From contig CAZUMS010000017.1 of assembly GCA_964621525.1 (NCBI GenBank), positions 19,858 to 83,857 on the forward strand: a stretch of 64,000 bases of DNA. The letters run 5' to 3'. The translations under genes and the position numbers were made by a program. The notes under the pieces are model-generated. The model saw only the letters and a list, made by a program, of their open reading frames with translations. It did not search any database and was not told where the DNA came from. This DNA is from CAZMGV01 sp964621525 [NCBI: uncultured bacterium] (GTDB taxonomy: Bacteria; JAGRBM01). The first letter of the stretch is position 1, and each line of letters starts with the position of its first letter. Shown here in pieces: positions 43,379 through 54,807 of the stretch.

Positions 43379-46300
43379 ATGAGGAATTCCGGGCAGACCC
43401 TGCCGCGGCTACGCCGTGCGCTCAGTATCGTGTGCCTTTGGGGCGCGCTGGCGGTTGTACTGCCGGCCTGCAACTCCAAAGTGTCGCTGCTCGATTCGGA
43501 CGGTGACGGTGTCCTGAACGCTAACGATGCGTTCCCGTTCGATTCCAGCGAATGGTACGACGCCGACAGCGACGGTATCGGCGACAACGCAGACCCGGAC
43601 GACGACAACGACGGTGTCGAGGACGTGTTCGACGGACCGCGCATTACGTCGGAACTGATTGACCGTCTCGAACGGATTGATCCGCGCCGCGACACCTATC
43701 CCACGTTCGAGGGCAACCAGGTTCCCGACATCGAGGACCTTCGTGCGCGCCTGAACGACCGGCTGGCCGGTGACAACCTGTCTCTTTTCCAGTTCGATCC
43801 GACCCAGGGGAGCGATGTGTTCCCGATGGTCGCGGTGCAGCCCCTGAGCGGGGAACTCTCCGGGACCGTGGATATCGGCAACCTGCTCGGCGACGAGCTG
43901 GACCTCTCGTTCCAGCTCGCCGACACGGACAGCAACGGAATCCCGGACGTTCTCGACGTCGATATCGACGGCGACAATGTTCCGGATTATCAGGACTCCT
44001 TCCCGCGCGATCCGACGGAGTGGAACGATACCGACGAGGATGGCGTTGGCGACAATGCCGACTGCAACGACGACGGTCCCGGCGATATAGCGGAGGGCTC
44101 CGACCCCTGCATTCCCGATACGCTGGCCGGTGACGACGAGCGGCCGGTGATCCTGATCCAGCTCGATCCTCCAGGCGGCCCCTTGGTCCGGTGTCCCGTC
44201 GACGGCGACGTGGACGGCGTCGTGGACGATCTCGGCGTGAACCCGCCCAACGATCCGCAGGACCCTGGGCTCATCCTGATGACCACCTGTCTCGACAATC
44301 CGGGCTCCTGCCCGGTGATCGACACGGGGACGATCTGCGGCAATCTGCTTCCGCTCGGCGATCTGGACGGCGACACCATCCCGAATAATGCCGACAATGA
44401 CATCGACGGCGACACCCTCCTGAATGAAGCGGACCGGGATTTCCTGAAGGACGGCATTTCCGATCCGGTGGATATCGACCGTATCGTGCCCGAACGTCCC
44501 GAATTCTTCTGTGCGGCGTCTCTCGGCCGCTGCGACCTTTATCCGGATCCGTTCGACGACGATTTCGACAACGACGGATGTCCAAACCCGCCCCGGCCGC
44601 CCGGTGATCCGCGGGATATCCCGGAGTGCGCGCCCTATATCGACATCGAGCATCCGGGAGGCGACCGGTTCCCGAACAATCCCAGCGAGACGGTAGACTC
44701 CGACGGCGACGATATTGGCGACACCGCCGATCCGTGTCCTTCGGATCCGGCGAACGTGTGCGGGCTGCTCGCACCCGATGCTGACTTCGACGGCGACACG
44801 GTCGTCAATGCCGAGGATCCGGATATCGACGGCGATGGCGTCCGCAACGAGATTGACCGCTTCCCGGGCGATCCGCTGGAGGCGTTCGACAACGATCTGG
44901 ACGGGACCGGGGACAATGCCGATCTCGACGACGACAACGACGGACTGCCGGACCTGCTCGAAGGCCTGCCCCCGCGCCTTTCGGAGCGGTTCTCCGCGGG
45001 TGAAGTGCTCACGGCGGAAGAGTTCCGGTGCGAGCTGAACTGCGCCTGCTCGGGCACGCCGCTGCTTCCCGGCGCCTGCCTCATCGGCACGTTCATCTGC
45101 CAGCCGCCGGCATCTCCGGTCTGCCGGCTCGGAACGAACCCGCTGTTCCCGGATTCCGACCTTGACGGCGAGACCGACGGGCAGGAATGGGAGCGGCTGG
45201 GACGCCTCGCGGGCTATCCGGTATTTATCCAGCCGGGGAACAACATCCCCGCCGTCGTGATTACCGATACGGGCAAGCAGACGTATCCGCCCATCGATCC
45301 CGATACCGACGGCGACGCACTGCTCGACGGTTCGGACGAGAGCGTGTACGGCGGTAACTCGGGTCTCCCCGACACGGATTCGGACGGTCTTGTAGACGTT
45401 CACGAGACCTGCGGCGGCACCGGCCAGCCTGCCTGCCTGCCGGGCTTCCCGGTGCCATATGGTACCTCGCCGCTGCTTGCTGACACGGATCTCGACGGCG
45501 TGCCCGACCCGAACGAATCGGTCATCGACCTGGACGGCAACGGGCAGTTCACGGATCCGGGCGACCTCCAGGCGCTCACTTACCAGACGGTCTTCGCCTT
45601 CGCCGACACGGCGGAGGATATCTGCTTCAACACGCCCGGCCTCTGCACGGCGGAACTGCTCGCCTGTGCGGAACTGCTGCCGGACGTCTGCATCGGAGAG
45701 GCCCAGGCCGGCCGCCAGTGCCCGGCCGTCCGGATTCCGTGCCATCAGTTCGTCGCCGTGAACCGGTACAACCCGGCGGCTCCGGACGCGCCGCTCCCGT
45801 CGCCGCCCGCGATGCTGAACCCGCTGCTCGCCGACACCGATGGCGACGGGCTCGCCGACGGCGAGGAACTCGCCGGGCGCACGGTAAACGGGCTGGTGCT
45901 CCGGACGAACCCCCTGCTCGCCGACACCGATGCGGACGGATGGGATGACAGCCTCGACAACTGCGGCCCGGTGTACAACCTGTCGCAGTCGGATGCCGAC
46001 TTCGATGGCGTGGGCGACGGCTGCGACCCGGCCTTCACGCTGCTCACGAACACATCCTCGGACCGCGATGCGGACGGTCTCAGCGACGTGGAGGAAGTCC
46101 AGCCGCGGCCCCGCGGCGACGTCTATTCGCGGCCCTATCCGTCGAACCCGGCTGTGGCCGACACGGACGGCGACGGCGTACCGGATTTCTTCGACATCTG
46201 CCCGCTCCTGTTCGCGCCGAATCCGTTCCTGGACGATGCGGACCAGGACGGAGTCCTCGACACGGCCGATACCTGCAAGTGCGAGGCAGGGCTTGTCTGC

Positions 46301-46558
46301 ACCCAGCCGGTGATCAATCCGCTGGATACGGACGCTGACGGAATTCCGGATGCGATCGAAACGCAGGGCCTTCGTCCGGGCGGGTTCGTATCCGACCCGG
46401 CGGTGCAGGATTCCGACTGTGACGGGATCAATGACTCGGCCGACAACTGCGTCTGCACCCCGAATATCGACCAGATCGATTCGAACGGCAACCGCGTCGG
46501 TTCGGCCTGCGAATCGGATTTCGGCGAAACCTGCAACCCCTCCACCTGCACCCCCTGA
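43379..46558 (+). CDS. Large lipoprotein with many thrombospondin type 3 (calcium-binding) repeats
   Basis: 1059 residues, ATG 43379, with AGAGG SD. Lipoprotein signal with lipobox LPAC near residues 28-31. The rest is almost entirely TSP3-type repeats of the form DSDGDGVxNxxDxFP, DxDxDGIGDNAD and DTDGDGLxDGEE, spread over about 1000 residues, with Cys-rich spacers (ELNCACSGTPLLPGAC, CKCEAGLVC, NCVCTPNID). Such repeats bind many calcium ions and form stiff surface rods, as in myxobacterial and marine-bacterial surface proteins. No catalytic or adhesion domain is visible. It probably sits on the cell surface as an extended calcium-stabilised stalk. It is followed by a hairpin terminator at 46590-46616. 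Confidence 0.9.
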   Translation: MRNSGQTLPRLRRALSIVCLWGALAVVLPACNSKVSLLDSDGDGVLNANDAFPFDSSEWYDADSDGIGDNADPDDDNDGVEDVFDGPRITSELIDRLERIDPRRDTYPTFEGNQVPDIEDLRARLNDRLAGDNLSLFQFDPTQGSDVFPMVAVQPLSGELSGTVDIGNLLGDELDLSFQLADTDSNGIPDVLDVDIDGDNVPDYQDSFPRDPTEWNDTDEDGVGDNADCNDDGPGDIAEGSDPCIPDTLAGDDERPVILIQLDPPGGPLVRCPVDGDVDGVVDDLGVNPPNDPQDPGLILMTTCLDNPGSCPVIDTGTICGNLLPLGDLDGDTIPNNADNDIDGDTLLNEADRDFLKDGISDPVDIDRIVPERPEFFCAASLGRCDLYPDPFDDDFDNDGCPNPPRPPGDPRDIPECAPYIDIEHPGGDRFPNNPSETVDSDGDDIGDTADPCPSDPANVCGLLAPDADFDGDTVVNAEDPDIDGDGVRNEIDRFPGDPLEAFDNDLDGTGDNADLDDDNDGLPDLLEGLPPRLSERFSAGEVLTAEEFRCELNCACSGTPLLPGACLIGTFICQPPASPVCRLGTNPLFPDSDLDGETDGQEWERLGRLAGYPVFIQPGNNIPAVVITDTGKQTYPPIDPDTDGDALLDGSDESVYGGNSGLPDTDSDGLVDVHETCGGTGQPACLPGFPVPYGTSPLLADTDLDGVPDPNESVIDLDGNGQFTDPGDLQALTYQTVFAFADTAEDICFNTPGLCTAELLACAELLPDVCIGEAQAGRQCPAVRIPCHQFVAVNRYNPAAPDAPLPSPPAMLNPLLADTDGDGLADGEELAGRTVNGLVLRTNPLLADTDADGWDDSLDNCGPVYNLSQSDADFDGVGDGCDPAFTLLTNTSSDRDADGLSDVEEVQPRPRGDVYSRPYPSNPAVADTDGDGVPDFFDICPLLFAPNPFLDDADQDGVLDTADTCKCEAGLVCTQPVINPLDTDADGIPDAIETQGLRPGGFVSDPAVQDSDCDGINDSADNCVCTPNIDQIDSNGNRVGSACESDFGETCNPSTCTP

Positions 46559-46589
46559 GCGGCGGCAGTCCCCTCCCCAAAAACCTGAC

Positions 46590-46616
46590 GCCGGTCCTCC
46601 TTGCGGAGGGACCGGC
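46590..46616. terminator. Terminator hairpin between TSP3-repeat gene and groEL
   Basis: Arms GCCGGTCCTCC (46590-46600) and GGAGGGACCGGC (46605-46616), one bulged base, TTGC loop. It lies between two converging genes and can serve both. The arm sequence resembles another intergenic hairpin at 61786-61817. Confidence 0.8.
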
Positions 46617-46652
46617 GCCGGGGGTTTGCAGGGGCAGGGTGAACTGCGCGGC

Positions 46653-48633
<1,981 letters not shown>

Positions 48634-48743
48634 GACTGTATCTTGTCCTTCCTCTCTCGAATTTCCGTTGGCCGGGGCCGGTCCCTTCGGGAAGCAGGCG
48701 CTTCCTTTTGTTGGGGACAGGCCTGTCCGGGCCGGGGCCCTCT

Positions 48744-48770
48744 CTAGCACTCAATGGGAGGGACTGCCAA
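48744..48770 (-). promoter_or_regulatory. CIRCE-like HrcA operator upstream of groESL
   Basis: On the minus strand the sequence is TTGGCAGTC, a 9-base spacer, then GAGTGCTAG. The CIRCE consensus is TTAGCACTC-N9-GAGTGCTAA, so the arms match at 7 of 9 and 8 of 9 positions with the exact spacer length. HrcA binds CIRCE to repress groESL until heat stress. hrcA itself is not in the window. Confidence 0.82.
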
Positions 48771-48854
48771 AGATGCCCGGCGGGAAGAAACTAAGACCGG
48801 TCCGGCCCGAGACAAGGGCGGCCTCGTAAAAGAGGTAACTTGCTGAAAATACTG

Positions 48855-48860
48855 TATAAT
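48855..48860 (+). promoter_or_regulatory. Likely -10 box (TATAAT) for the cupin gene
   Basis: An exact TATAAT at 48855-48860 in the sequence ACTGTATAATTTATCC, with TG immediately before it. In this GC-rich sequence a perfect -10 is notable. A clear -35 at 17-bp spacing was not found. The transcript would start near 48867, just before the GGGGAGGAG SD and the ATG at 48887. Confidence 0.5.
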
Positions 48861-48886
48861 TTATCCTTGCTGGGGAGGAGTGTTCC

Positions 48887-49303
48887 ATGAGCGATATTTT
48901 GAAACCCGTGGATCTGAACACCACCTATTACTTTCTCGAGGACGGGGGCCGCTCCCACCGGATCGAGGTGACCCCCGCCTTCTGGGAAGAGCTGATGACG
49001 GATCATTACCGGAGCCCGGAGTCGAAACGGGTGGGCACTGGCAGCGGCTGGCTGCTCAGCCGCTACCGGATGGACCAATCTCCGGACCACTGGGAGATGC
49101 ATCCCGAAGGGGACGAAATGCTTATTCTCCAGTCGGGCCGCATGGAGATCCTGCTTGAAGATGCACCGGGGAAAAGCCGTTCGGTGCCACTCTCCGCCGG
49201 AGAGACCTGCCTCGTCCCCAAAGGTGTCTGGCATACCCAGAAGGTGCTGGAGCCTTCACAGCTTCTCGCCATCACTTTCGGCCGTGGAACCCGGCACCGG
49301 TAA
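48887..49303 (+). CDS. Cupin-domain protein
   Basis: 138 residues, ATG 48887, with strong SD GGGGAGGAG. One cupin barrel is visible: MHPEGDEMLILQSGRMEILLED near residue 70 (cupin motif 1, with H and E metal ligands) and VPLSAGETCLVPKGVWHTQKV near residue 105 (motif 2, final His). Cupins of this small size are often dioxygenases, isomerases or ligand-binding domains; the ligand is unknown. It is divergent from groESL across 253 bp and is followed 24 bp later by a methyltransferase on the same strand. Confidence 0.88.
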   Translation: MSDILKPVDLNTTYYFLEDGGRSHRIEVTPAFWEELMTDHYRSPESKRVGTGSGWLLSRYRMDQSPDHWEMHPEGDEMLILQSGRMEILLEDAPGKSRSVPLSAGETCLVPKGVWHTQKVLEPSQLLAITFGRGTRHR

Positions 49304-49327
49304 GGGAAATCGTTAAATCTTCCTGAC

Positions 49328-49942
49328 ATGGCATCACCGACCTCCATTCTTTCCCTGCCGGCGGCCTACCGTCTGTTCCGCCAGGTGGTCGTCGGGCCAG
49401 GATACGGCGCGTCGTTTGTTGGCGATTACCTGAAGCCTGTCCGGGGAGAGCATGTCCTCGATCTGGGCTGCGGGACGGGAGATCTTGTCCAGGATATTCC
49501 GGACGGCGTCCGGTACACCGGCGTCGATTTCTCGGCGGACTATATCCGGGCGGCGCGGGAGCGGCACGGGACCCGCCCGGAGACGGAGTTCATTCTGGCC
49601 GACGTGAACGGGGCGCCATCGGTCGCCTCCGGCAGTTTCGACATCGCCGCCGGGGCGGGCATCCTCCATCATCTCTCCGACGCCGAAATCCCCGCCGTTC
49701 TCGACCTTGCCTGGACTGCGCTCCGGCCCGGCGGCCGGTTCGCCACGATCGATCCCTGTTACCGGGAAGGCCAGCCGTGGATAGCCACGATGCTGATGCG
49801 CAGCGACCGGGGCAAATTCGTCCGTCCGCCGCAGCAGTACCGGGAACTCGCCGCCCGGAGGTTCCCGCAGGTGAAACTCACGATCCGGACGGACCTCCTC
49901 CGGGTTCCCTACAGTCATGCAATCCTTCTGGCCGTGAAATAG
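49328..49942 (+). CDS. Class I SAM-dependent methyltransferase
   Basis: 204 residues, ATG 49328. Motif I EHVLDLGCGTGDLVQDIP near residue 40, then VRYTGVDFSADYIRAARER, DIAAGAGILHHLSDAEIPA and LRPGGRFATIDPCY give a Methyltransf_11/25 pattern. It probably methylates a small molecule or lipid; the substrate is not evident. It lies between the cupin gene and ribD, with 17 bp to the ribD start, so it may share a transcript with the riboflavin genes without being part of that pathway. Confidence 0.88.
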   Translation: MASPTSILSLPAAYRLFRQVVVGPGYGASFVGDYLKPVRGEHVLDLGCGTGDLVQDIPDGVRYTGVDFSADYIRAARERHGTRPETEFILADVNGAPSVASGSFDIAAGAGILHHLSDAEIPAVLDLAWTALRPGGRFATIDPCYREGQPWIATMLMRSDRGKFVRPPQQYRELAARRFPQVKLTIRTDLLRVPYSHAILLAVK

Positions 49943-49959
49943 GCTATACGCGGAGCACC

Positions 49960-51084
49960 ATGGCGGCAGACCGGGCGGCAGACGAAAAGTTCATGGCACG
50001 GGCGATCGAACTCGCGGCCAAGGCCCGCGGCCGCACCGCGCCCAATCCGCTTGTCGGCTCCGTCGTCGTGAAAAACGGCCGGATCATTGCCGAGGGCTAT
50101 CACAAGGGCACGGGGCTTCCGCATGCGGAGGCGGAGGCGCTCGCCGCCGCCGGTTCCCGCGCACGGGGCTCGACGGTCTACGTGACCCTCACGCCCTGTA
50201 ATCTCGAGGGGCAGGTACCTCCCTGCACGCTGGGACTCGTCGGCGCCGGGGTGAAGCGGGTCGTCGTCGCCTCGAACGATCCCCATCCCAAGGCGGACGG
50301 GGCGCTCAGGCGGCTCCGCTCGGCCGGGATTCAGGTGACGACCGGCGTGCTCGCGGATGAGGCCGGGCGGATGAACGAGGTGTTCCTCACCTGGGCCGCC
50401 ACCGGGACGCCGTTCACGGTGGTCAAGCTCGCCGCCTCGCTGGACGGACGCATCGCCACACGCACCGGGGAGAGCCGCTACATCACCTCGGAGGCGTCGC
50501 TCCGGCGCGTACACGAGTGGCGGGACATTTACGATGCAGTCTGTGTCGGCGTCGGGACGGTCCTCGCCGATGATCCGGTGCTCAATGTCCGCCTTGTGAA
50601 AAAGCCCACCGGGCCCGATCCTTCGGTCATCGTCATCGACTCGCGCCTCCGGACGCCGCCCTCGGCGAAGTTTCTCAAGGGGAAGGCGCAGCGCAAGATC
50701 ATCTTCACAACGAGCCGGGCGTCGCCTGCGAAGCGGCTTGCCCTCGAGAAGGCCGGAGCTCGGGTGGTGGAGGTCACCGGCCGGGACGGGCAGGTGGACC
50801 TCGCCCGCGCCTGGCGCTACCTCGGCCTCGAACGGATTACGAGCGTGCTCGTCGAAGGCGGACCGACGCTCGCCTGGGGGTTCCTCGACATCGGGCTCGC
50901 CGACCGGTTCGCCCTTTTTCTCGCCCCCAAGCTGATTGGCGGGAGCACGGCCCCCGGCGTCCTCGGCGGCCGGGGTGTCGCGAAACTGGCCGAGGCCATT
51001 GCCCTGGACGATTTCACTTCCGAGCGGCTCGGCCCGGACCTCCTGCTCACCGGCGACCTCGACCGGCGGTATCTGGCGAGGTAG
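49960..51084 (+). CDS. ribD: Bifunctional riboflavin deaminase/reductase RibD
   Basis: 374 residues from ATG 49960; the frame is open upstream into the methyltransferase gene, but no start there fits the family. The N-terminal deaminase has TAPNPLVGSVVVKNGRI, GLPHAEAEAL (zinc His/Glu) and TPCNLEGQVPPC (zinc Cys pair; the common form is PCxHxGRTPPC, so the middle is altered). The C-terminal reductase has FTVVKLAASLDGRIATRTGES and SVLVEGGPTLAWGFL. It converts the pyrimidine intermediate of riboflavin synthesis by deamination and NADPH reduction. It starts the ribD-ribE-ribBA run; the genes are 12 and 149 bp apart. Confidence 0.96.
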   Translation: MAADRAADEKFMARAIELAAKARGRTAPNPLVGSVVVKNGRIIAEGYHKGTGLPHAEAEALAAAGSRARGSTVYVTLTPCNLEGQVPPCTLGLVGAGVKRVVVASNDPHPKADGALRRLRSAGIQVTTGVLADEAGRMNEVFLTWAATGTPFTVVKLAASLDGRIATRTGESRYITSEASLRRVHEWRDIYDAVCVGVGTVLADDPVLNVRLVKKPTGPDPSVIVIDSRLRTPPSAKFLKGKAQRKIIFTTSRASPAKRLALEKAGARVVEVTGRDGQVDLARAWRYLGLERITSVLVEGGPTLAWGFLDIGLADRFALFLAPKLIGGSTAPGVLGGRGVAKLAEAIALDDFTSERLGPDLLLTGDLDRRYLAR

Positions 51085-51096
51085 AAAGTCTTTATC

Positions 51097-51768
51097 ATGT
51101 TCACAGGCCTCATCATCGACCGCGGCCGGATCCGCTCCCGCACGCCGCTTCCGGGCGGCGGGGATGCCGGTGTCGTCATCACGGTACAGACGAAACTGGC
51201 CACGTCCGATTTCAGGCTGGGCGAGAGCATCGCCGTGAGCGGTGCGTGTCTCACGGTCACGAAGATCCACCCGGACGCTTTCGACGCGGACGTCTCCCGC
51301 GAGACGCTGAACAAGACGAAACTGGGGAGCCTTCAGATCGGCTCCGAAGTGAACCTCGAGCGGGCCCTCCGGCCCGTCGACCGGCTGGGCGGCCACATCG
51401 TCTCTGGCCATGTGGACGGCGTGGGAGAGCTGGCGAAGCTGGAGCCTGCGGGCGAAAGCCGCAAGCTGACCTTCCGGGTTCCCGAAGGGCTCGACCGTTA
51501 CATCATTCCCAAGGGCTCCATCTGCATCGACGGCATCTCGCTTACCGTGAACGAGGTGTCGGGCCGGGAGTTCACCGTCAACATCATCCCCGTCACCTGG
51601 TCCGAGACCGCCATCGGATCCTTGAAACCCGGCGATCCGGTCAATCTCGAGGCGGACGTGGTGGCCAAATACATCGAGAAAATGGTCACGGGCCGCTCCG
51701 GGGGCGAGGGGGCAGCCCCATCCCGCATCGACGAGGCCTTTCTGGCCAAACACGGGTTCATCAAGTAG
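51097..51768 (+). CDS. ribE: Riboflavin synthase alpha chain
   Basis: 223 residues, ATG 51097, 12 bp after ribD, starting with the family's MFTGLI signature. Two lumazine-binding repeats follow: [11 protein letters not shown] in the first and [13 protein letters not shown] in the second, with [11 protein letters not shown] and [11 protein letters not shown]. Length is normal for the trimeric enzyme. It dismutates two lumazine molecules to riboflavin. Lumazine synthase (ribH), usually in the same cluster, is missing here and must be elsewhere. Confidence 0.96.
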   Translation: MFTGLIIDRGRIRSRTPLPGGGDAGVVITVQTKLATSDFRLGESIAVSGACLTVTKIHPDAFDADVSRETLNKTKLGSLQIGSEVNLERALRPVDRLGGHIVSGHVDGVGELAKLEPAGESRKLTFRVPEGLDRYIIPKGSICIDGISLTVNEVSGREFTVNIIPVTWSETAIGSLKPGDPVNLEADVVAKYIEKMVTGRSGGEGAAPSRIDEAFLAKHGFIK

Positions 51769-51917
51769 CTTTCCGGCGTGCTCGGGGGGTGGAGATCCCG
51801 GATGCCCCCTTGATCCGCACCCGGCCGGATTCCGTTACCGGAACGTCCGGCACCCTCTCCGCCCGCGGGACCGGACTTTTTCCGGCCTGCACCGCCCGGG
51901 CAGCGGGAGAACATGCC

Positions 51918-53132
51918 ATGCCGCTCAGCCGTGTACAGGAAGCGCTGAAAGACCTCCGCGAAGGCCGGATGATCATCATGGTCGACGACGAGGACCGCGA
52001 GAACGAGGGCGACCTCGTCTGTGCGGCCGAGTTCGCGACCCCGGAGACGATCAACTTCATGGCCATGCACGGGCGCGGGCTGATCTGCCTGACGCTCACC
52101 GAGGAGCGGGCCGAGCACCTCAACCTGCCGCTCATGGTCCGCGAGAACTCCTCCCGGTTCGGAACGGCATTCACCGTCTCCATCGAGGCCCGCACCGGTG
52201 TCACCACCGGCATCAGCGCCCACGACCGGGCCCGAACGATCCAGGTGGCCATCGACGAAGCCTCCGGCGCGCAGGATCTTTCCCGCCCCGGCCACGTTTT
52301 CCCGCTCATCGCCCGGCCGGGCGGCGTGCTCCAGCGCACCGGGCAGACGGAAGGCTCCGTGGACGCCTGCCGCCTTGCGGGGGTGAAACCCTACGGCGTG
52401 ATCTGCGAGATCATGAAAGAGGACGGCTCCATGGCCCGGATGCCCGACCTCGAGAAGTTCGCCGAGAAATGGAACCTCAAGATCGTCTCCGTGGCGGACA
52501 TCATCCGCTACCGGCTCTGGAAGGAACGGCTGGTCCGCCGGGTGTCGGAAGGGCGGCTGCCCACGAAATACGGCGAGTTCCGGATCATCGTCTATCACAA
52601 CGACGTGGACTCCCACGAGCACGTCGCGCTCGTGAAGGGCGACGTCTCGGACGGCTCGCCCACGCTGGTCCGCGTGCATTCCTCCTGCGTCACGGGGGAT
52701 ATCTTCAACTCGCTCCGTTGTGACTGCGGCGAGCAGCTCCACGCGGCCATGCGGCAGGTGGAGAAGGCGGGCAGGGGCGTCGTCCTGTACCTGATCCAGG
52801 AGGGCCGCGGAATCGGCCTCGCCAACAAGATCAAGGCGTACAACCTCCAGGACGGCGGCATGGACACGGTCGAGGCGAATATCGCCCTCGGCTTCAAGCC
52901 CGACCTGCGCGACTTCGGCATCGGCGCGCAGATCCTCGTGGACCTCGGCCTGAAGAAACTCCGCCTCATGACGAACAACCCGAAGAAGATCGTCGGCCTC
53001 GAAGCCTACGGCCTCGAGGTCGTGGACCGGGTCCCCCTCGAGGTGGAGCCCGGCCAGGAAAACCTGCGCTACCTCAAGACCAAGCGGGACAAGCTGGGCC
53101 ACATGCTCCGGATCATGCCGGGCGAGGAGTGA
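51918..53132 (+). CDS. ribBA: Bifunctional DHBP synthase / GTP cyclohydrolase II (RibBA)
   Basis: 404 residues from ATG 51918, with GGGAGA SD; an ATG six bases upstream is out of frame. The DHBP synthase half has the acidic metal site [13 protein letters not shown] near residue 25, then [10 protein letters not shown] and [10 protein letters not shown]. The cyclohydrolase half has [20 protein letters not shown] (zinc-binding Cys residues), [20 protein letters not shown] and LMTNNPKKI. It supplies both entry substrates of riboflavin synthesis. The 149 bp upstream were checked for an FMN riboswitch and none was recognised. Confidence 0.97.
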   Translation: MPLSRVQEALKDLREGRMIIMVDDEDRENEGDLVCAAEFATPETINFMAMHGRGLICLTLTEERAEHLNLPLMVRENSSRFGTAFTVSIEARTGVTTGISAHDRARTIQVAIDEASGAQDLSRPGHVFPLIARPGGVLQRTGQTEGSVDACRLAGVKPYGVICEIMKEDGSMARMPDLEKFAEKWNLKIVSVADIIRYRLWKERLVRRVSEGRLPTKYGEFRIIVYHNDVDSHEHVALVKGDVSDGSPTLVRVHSSCVTGDIFNSLRCDCGEQLHAAMRQVEKAGRGVVLYLIQEGRGIGLANKIKAYNLQDGGMDTVEANIALGFKPDLRDFGIGAQILVDLGLKKLRLMTNNPKKIVGLEAYGLEVVDRVPLEVEPGQENLRYLKTKRDKLGHMLRIMPGEE

Positions 53133-53143
53133 GGGGCGGTCTC

Positions 53144-53995
53144 ATGTCCGGGCTTTCCAGGCAGAACGTCCTCGTCACCGGCTGCTCGAGCGGTATCGGC
53201 CGCGCCCTTGCGGAGGAGTTTCACGCCCGGGGGCACCGGGTGTTCGCCACCGCCCGCAAGCTGTCCGCGCTCGAATCCCTCGAGAAGAAGGGGATCGAGA
53301 CCCGCTCCCTCGATGTAACCAATGCCCAGTCGGTGCGCTCGGCCGTGGACTCGGTGGTCCAGGACGCGGGCCGCATCGACATGGTGGTGAACAACGCCGG
53401 AATCCTCGTGGTGGGACCGCTCGCGGAAATCCCTCTCGACGACCTCCGGGCGGAGTTCGAGACGAACGTCTACGGTGCGCTCTCCGTGGCCCAGGCGGCC
53501 GTGCCCCACATGAAGCGGCAGGGATCGGGCCGCATCGTGATGGTGGGGAGCGTGTCGGCCGAGCTCGCGACGCCGTTCTCGGGCGCCTACTGCGCCAGCA
53601 AGGCGGCGCTTCACACGGTGACGGAAGTGTTGCGGCTTGAGCTGGAGCCGTTCGATATCGAGGTCATTCTGGTGGCTCCGGGGGCGATCAAGTCGAGCAT
53701 CGACGTCTCGGCCCGGCGTTATGCGGAGAAATACCGCTCGCCGGAATCTCTCTACGCCCCGCTCGCCGGACAGATCGAGGCCCGGGCGGGGGCCAGCCAG
53801 CAGAATCCCATGCCGGCGGAGGCGTTCGCCCGCAGATTCGTCGCCGCCGTCACCCGCAGGGACGCTCCCCGTACCGTCCGGATCGGCAAGGAAGCGTGGA
53901 TCTTCCCCGTCGTGAAGGCCGGCGTGCCGGGCGGCGCGAGGGACCGCCTGCTGGCCAAGGCGTTCAAGCTCGACCGGCTGCGCAAGTCGAAGTAG
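53144..53995 (+). CDS. Short-chain dehydrogenase/reductase
   Basis: 283 residues from ATG 53144, with GAGGGG SD; a GTG at 53129 overlaps the ribBA stop and is less likely. Classical SDR motifs: TGCSSGIG near residue 12, SLDVTNA, NNAGILVVG near 83, catalytic Ser in VMVGSVSAELATPFSGAYCASKAALH (YxxxK), and PGAIKSS. The C-terminal 60 residues include a basic tail. It reduces or oxidises a carbonyl/alcohol with NAD(P); substrate unknown. It follows ribBA closely and precedes an ABC transporter pair by 12 bp, so it may be the first gene of that set. Confidence 0.9.
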   Translation: MSGLSRQNVLVTGCSSGIGRALAEEFHARGHRVFATARKLSALESLEKKGIETRSLDVTNAQSVRSAVDSVVQDAGRIDMVVNNAGILVVGPLAEIPLDDLRAEFETNVYGALSVAQAAVPHMKRQGSGRIVMVGSVSAELATPFSGAYCASKAALHTVTEVLRLELEPFDIEVILVAPGAIKSSIDVSARRYAEKYRSPESLYAPLAGQIEARAGASQQNPMPAEAFARRFVAAVTRRDAPRTVRIGKEAWIFPVVKAGVPGGARDRLLAKAFKLDRLRKSK

Positions 53996-54007
53996 TCTCT
54001 CCAGCCG

Positions 54008-54805
54008 ATGGATAACGGCCCTGTCATCCGGCTCGAGAACGTCACCAAGCGGTTCGGCGGCAAGGCGGCGCTCGAAAACGTCACGCTCGGCATAGAGGCC
54101 GAGCAGACCGTGGGCGTCCTGGGCCCCAACGGCGCCGGCAAAAGCACCCTCCTCAAGCTGATTACCGGCATTTACGCCCCCCTCGAAGGAAAGATCACCG
54201 TCTTCGGTCACGACCGCTACCGCGAGGGCGAGAAGATCCGTCCCCGGCTCGCCTTCGTTCCGGACAACCCGTTCCAGCCGCCACAGTTTTCCCCGCGCCA
54301 GTGGATCGACCTTGCAGGAAGAATCTACCGGGTCCCGGAGCCGGTGCGGCTCCAGCGGACGGAGGAACTCCTCGACCTGTTCGCCCTCAAGGAAGTGGCC
54401 GACAAGCCGCTCCAGTCGGTGTCGAACGGGCAGTACAAGAAAACCGCGCTCGCCGCCGGGTTCGTGACCGGGGCGGAACTCCTCGTGTTCGACGAGCCGT
54501 TCACGGGCGAAATCGACCCGCCCGCACAGCTCGCCTTCAAGGAACTGGTCCGCTCCTGGGTGACCTTCCCCGGACGGCTCGTGGTGCTCACGACGCAGAT
54601 CGTCGATCAGGCGGAGAAGCTCTGTGACCGCATCCTGCTTGTGAACCACGGACACATCATCGCCGACGATCCCACCCCGGCGTTTCTGGACCGTTTCGGC
54701 GGACGGTCGCTGGAAGAAATTCTCCTCGGCCTCTCCGGCGTCACGGTGAAGCCGGACGAGTTCGTCCGCCGGATCGCCGGTTCGGTGCCGCCGGGAGAGG
54801 CCTGA
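54008..54805 (+). CDS. ABC transporter ATP-binding protein
   Basis: 265 residues, ATG 54008. Walker A GPNGAGKST near residue 40, Walker B ELLVFDEPFTGEIDPP near 160, and D-loop follow the exporter pattern. The signature is atypical, SVSNGQYKKT instead of LSGGQ; this N-G-Q form is seen in ABC-2-type exporters. The C-terminal 30 residues are acidic. It is translated directly before a large membrane protein (2 bp gap) and would drive it. Substrate unknown. Confidence 0.92.
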   Translation: MDNGPVIRLENVTKRFGGKAALENVTLGIEAEQTVGVLGPNGAGKSTLLKLITGIYAPLEGKITVFGHDRYREGEKIRPRLAFVPDNPFQPPQFSPRQWIDLAGRIYRVPEPVRLQRTEELLDLFALKEVADKPLQSVSNGQYKKTALAAGFVTGAELLVFDEPFTGEIDPPAQLAFKELVRSWVTFPGRLVVLTTQIVDQAEKLCDRILLVNHGHIIADDPTPAFLDRFGGRSLEEILLGLSGVTVKPDEFVRRIAGSVPPGEA

Positions 54806-54807
54806 GC

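Noticed and set aside
51769-51917. FMN riboswitch upstream of ribBA
   Set aside because: The conserved RFN segments are not recognisable in these 149 bp.
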